A DNA stretch of 6,285 bases, taken from positions 1 through 6,285 of the forward strand of contig JAGDWU010000036.1 of assembly GCA_023256115.1 (NCBI GenBank), written 5' to 3'. The position numbers and the translations under genes are program-made. Positions 4,193 through 6,285 of the stretch are shown one piece after another. A model generated the notes under the pieces. It saw only the letters and a program-made list of their open reading frames with translations. It had not been told where the DNA came from and did no database searches. Each line of letters starts with the position of its first letter. Positions within the stretch are counted from its first letter, which is position 1. This DNA is from Candidatus Aenigmatarchaeota archaeon (GTDB taxonomy: Archaea; Aenigmatarchaeota; Aenigmatarchaeia; CG10238-14; SpSt-28).

Positions 4193-6285
4193 TTTTTAAA
4201 GCTTCTTCGTATACTTCTTTAATTTCATCTAAATAATTAACTTTTCCGCTTTCTACTAAATCCATTTTTTCTTCTAGCTCTTTAGTTCTTTTTTCACTAA
4301 CAAAATTAGCATAATTAGATGCTAGAAATTCGTAAACCATTTTTCCTAATTTTGTTGGTACTAATTTTCCATTTTTTTCAATTACATATTTTCTTTCTAA
4401 TAACTTTTGAATTATTGTACTATAAGTGGAAGGTCTTCCTATACCTTTTTCTTTCATTAGCTGTATTACATCTCCTTGTCTATAAAGTGGAGCTTTTGTT
4501 GCTCTGAAAAAATCTCTTTCAGGATTAAAATCTTTTATTTCATATTCCCCTTCTTTTATTTCTTTTTCTTCAATTTTTACAATTAAGTCAAAACCATGCT
4601 CAATAACTTTTGTTATTATTTCTTCATCTTTTTCCAAATCAGCTAATTTTATTTTTACTTTTACTTTTTTTACTTTTACATTTTTCATTTGACTTGCAAT
4701 AAATCTTTTAAATATTAAATCATATAATCTTAAATGATCTTTTGTAAGCCTTATTGGTAAAATTAAAATTCCCAATTTTAATATTTCAATTAGTCTTTCT
4801 ACATCTATTGGTTTAGTAGGTCTTATACATTCATGTGCACCTTCTGTTATTGCCCAATTTCTCGGAACAAAAAAGCTTTCGCCAAACCTTTCTTTTATAT
4901 ACTCTTTTGCTATATTTATTCCAGTACTCGAAACTCTTGTAGAATCTGTTCTAATATAAGTAATTAAACCGCTTTCAAATAAATCTTGAGCTAATTGCAT
5001 TGCATAATGGGCAGGAAAATTAAGTTTTAGCGATGCATCCCTTAATAATGAATCAGTAGTGTAAGGAGCAAATGGATTAATTTCTTCTTCTTTTTCTTCA
5101 ATTATTTTAACTTTTACTTTTTCATTTAAAATTTTTTCAAATAATTGCTCTTTTTCTTCTTTTCTTAATTTTTCAATTTCAAATATTGTTGCAAAATTAT
5201 CAAATTTAATTCTTAGAAAATCTTTAACTTGACTTTTATATTCTTCTAATCTTTTTATTATCCATCCTAAAACTGGGGTTTGAACTCTTCCTGCTGATAG
5301 CGTTTTTCTATTAAATTTATTTTGTACTTTTTGACTTAATTCAAATCCAATTAATCTATCTTCAATTCTTCTTACTAATTGAGCTTGCACTAAGTTTAAA
5401 TTTATATCTCTAGGATTTTTTAATGCATTTAAAATTGCTTTAATGGTTATTTCATGAAATTCTAGCCTTTTAATATTTTGATTTATTGGCTTTAAATATA
5501 AAGCTATATCAAATCCAATTTTTTCTCCTTCTCTATCTGGATCAGTAGCGATAAAAACTTCATCAACTAAATAAGCAACTTCTCTTAATGAATTAAGCAA
5601 ATCTTTTTTATCTATTAACTTTTCATTATCATAGGGGCAAAAAATAATATCATCTGTAAATTGTTCTTTGCATTTTGGGCAAATTTTAATTGTTCCAAAA
5701 ATCGGAATCAAATCTTCTGAAATGCCTAAAATACCATGATAACCTTCTTTTGTTACTAAATCAAATACATGCCCAACGCTATAGGTTATTAAAAGCAAAT
5801 AATTTCCTGTTGAAGCTTCGTAAACATTTAAACCATTTATTTCAATTCTTGCTGGAGTTCCAAAGAATTTTGCAATTGTTTTTGCTTTTGTCGGGCTTTC
5901 AACAATCATTAATGCGATTTTCATTAGCTCTTTTTTCCTTCTTTCTATTTTTCCCTCTCTTATTAGCCTAATTTTTTCTCTATCATTGTCTATTTCTCTA
6001 ACAATTTTTTCTAAATCTACACTATTTAAATCTTTTATTTCAAAATCTTCTATGAAGAATCTCATTTTGTCTATTAATCCATTTAATGCTTTCTCGCTAT
6101 CAACTAAAATAATTGATAAACCCTTTGAAATTCCGCCTGCATATAATCTGCTTGTTCTTCCACTAGCTTGAATATAAGCTTGAATATCAGCAATTACAAA
6201 TTCAAACCCCTTTTCGCTAAATTCAAGTTTTTTGCTTTGCTTTAATTTTTCTCTAAATTTTTCATTTTTTAAGGCATTAGCTAAA
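4179..6285 (-). CDS. Reverse gyrase, fused helicase-topoisomerase, 5' part cut by window edge
   Basis: Reverse gyrase couples a helicase-like module to a type IA topoisomerase and adds positive supercoils to DNA using ATP; it is found in hyperthermophiles. The frame is open from 6284 to the TAA at 4179, giving 701 visible residues of a family usually around 1,050-1,250. Residues 36-50 hold helicase motif VI (AYIQASGRTSRLYAGG). The topoisomerase half follows: TOPRIM Glu129 in MIVESPTKAKTIAKFFG, the acidic triad in ATDPDREGE (Asp248, Asp250, Glu252), LIGFELS, SAGRVQTP, the catalytic Tyr443 in GLITYIRTDS, AHECIRPT and GIGRPSTYS. The ATG at 6065 lies inside the conserved linker and is not the start. 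An internal zinc-finger position has Cys202, Cys205 and Cys216 but Asp219 where a fourth cysteine is expected. It is convergent with the HD gene. Confidence 0.96.
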   Translation of the reverse strand, partial: LANALKNEKFREKLKQSKKLEFSEKGFEFVIADIQAYIQASGRTSRLYAGGISKGLSIILVDSEKALNGLIDKMRFFIEDFEIKDLNSVDLEKIVREIDNDREKIRLIREGKIERRKKELMKIALMIVESPTKAKTIAKFFGTPARIEINGLNVYEASTGNYLLLITYSVGHVFDLVTKEGYHGILGISEDLIPIFGTIKICPKCKEQFTDDIIFCPYDNEKLIDKKDLLNSLREVAYLVDEVFIATDPDREGEKIGFDIALYLKPINQNIKRLEFHEITIKAILNALKNPRDINLNLVQAQLVRRIEDRLIGFELSQKVQNKFNRKTLSAGRVQTPVLGWIIKRLEEYKSQVKDFLRIKFDNFATIFEIEKLRKEEKEQLFEKILNEKVKVKIIEEKEEEINPFAPYTTDSLLRDASLKLNFPAHYAMQLAQDLFESGLITYIRTDSTRVSSTGINIAKEYIKERFGESFFVPRNWAITEGAHECIRPTKPIDVERLIEILKLGILILPIRLTKDHLRLYDLIFKRFIASQMKNVKVKKVKVKIKLADLEKDEEIITKVIEHGFDLIVKIEEKEIKEGEYEIKDFNPERDFFRATKAPLYRQGDVIQLMKEKGIGRPSTYSTIIQKLLERKYVIEKNGKLVPTKLGKMVYEFLASNYANFVSEKRTKELEEKMDLVESGKVNYLDEIKEVYEEALKIKNS
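4186..4197 (+). terminator. Oligo-T terminator candidate for the operon
   Basis: Two runs of five T flank the HD gene's TAA (TTTTTAATTTTT). They could end the plus-strand operon transcript before it runs far into the convergent reverse gyrase gene. The evidence is composition only. Confidence 0.35.

Noticed and set aside
4319..6171. Plus-strand frames opposite reverse gyrase (4319-4507, 5690-5971, 5986-6171)
   Set aside because: Leu/Phe-rich antisense shadows of Lys/Glu-rich reverse gyrase codons.

Overview
The window reads as archaeal DNA made of two unlike parts that meet near position 2340. The right part (about 2345-6285) is very A+T rich: hand counts give 11, 13 and 16 G+C per 60 bases at 2581-2640, 4021-4080 and 5221-5280. 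It is almost fully coding, its genes share overlapping stop/start codons, and it carries a reverse gyrase, the hallmark of hyperthermophiles. It also carries a SepF-type division gene. This texture fits a streamlined thermophilic archaeon, possibly a DPANN/Nanoarchaeota-like lineage, but that taxonomic guess is an inference. The left part (1 to about 2340) is richer in G+C (79 of 240 at 1-240; 29 of 60 at 1561-1620), gene-poor and damaged. Its TATA-plus-leaderless gene starts are typical of Thermoproteota and other archaea.

Layout. 1-732: no gene I can support; a 75-base nested inverted repeat (378-452), a 9-bp inverted repeat (564-589) and weak coding-like scraps. 733-1038 (-): an intact Sm-like (LSm) RNA-binding protein. 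1039-1436: divergent promoter region. 1437-1918 (+): a flavin reductase-like FMN-binding protein broken by two single-base frameshifts. 1956-2097 (+): a second short coding-like stretch, also with one +1 shift. 2231 to about 2345 (-): the C-terminal scrap of an unknown protein with no start. 2317-2520 (-): a small membrane protein whose tail runs into that scrap in another reading frame. 2533-4192 (+): a three-gene translationally coupled operon (membrane-anchored beta-rich protein, SepF-like protein, HD-domain phosphohydrolase). 4179-6285 (-): the C-terminal two thirds or so of a fused reverse gyrase, cut by the window edge, convergent with and overlapping the operon by 14 bp.

How it fits together. 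The operon links a membrane protein and a SepF-like protein, a known FtsZ partner at the membrane, with an HD hydrolase whose substrate cannot be read from sequence. Reverse gyrase introduces positive supercoils and supports life at high temperature. The most important question is whether the abrupt change near 2340 is an assembly chimera (for example host and symbiont DNA joined), a real insertion, or local decay. Two truncated same-strand reading frames meeting there favour a breakpoint.
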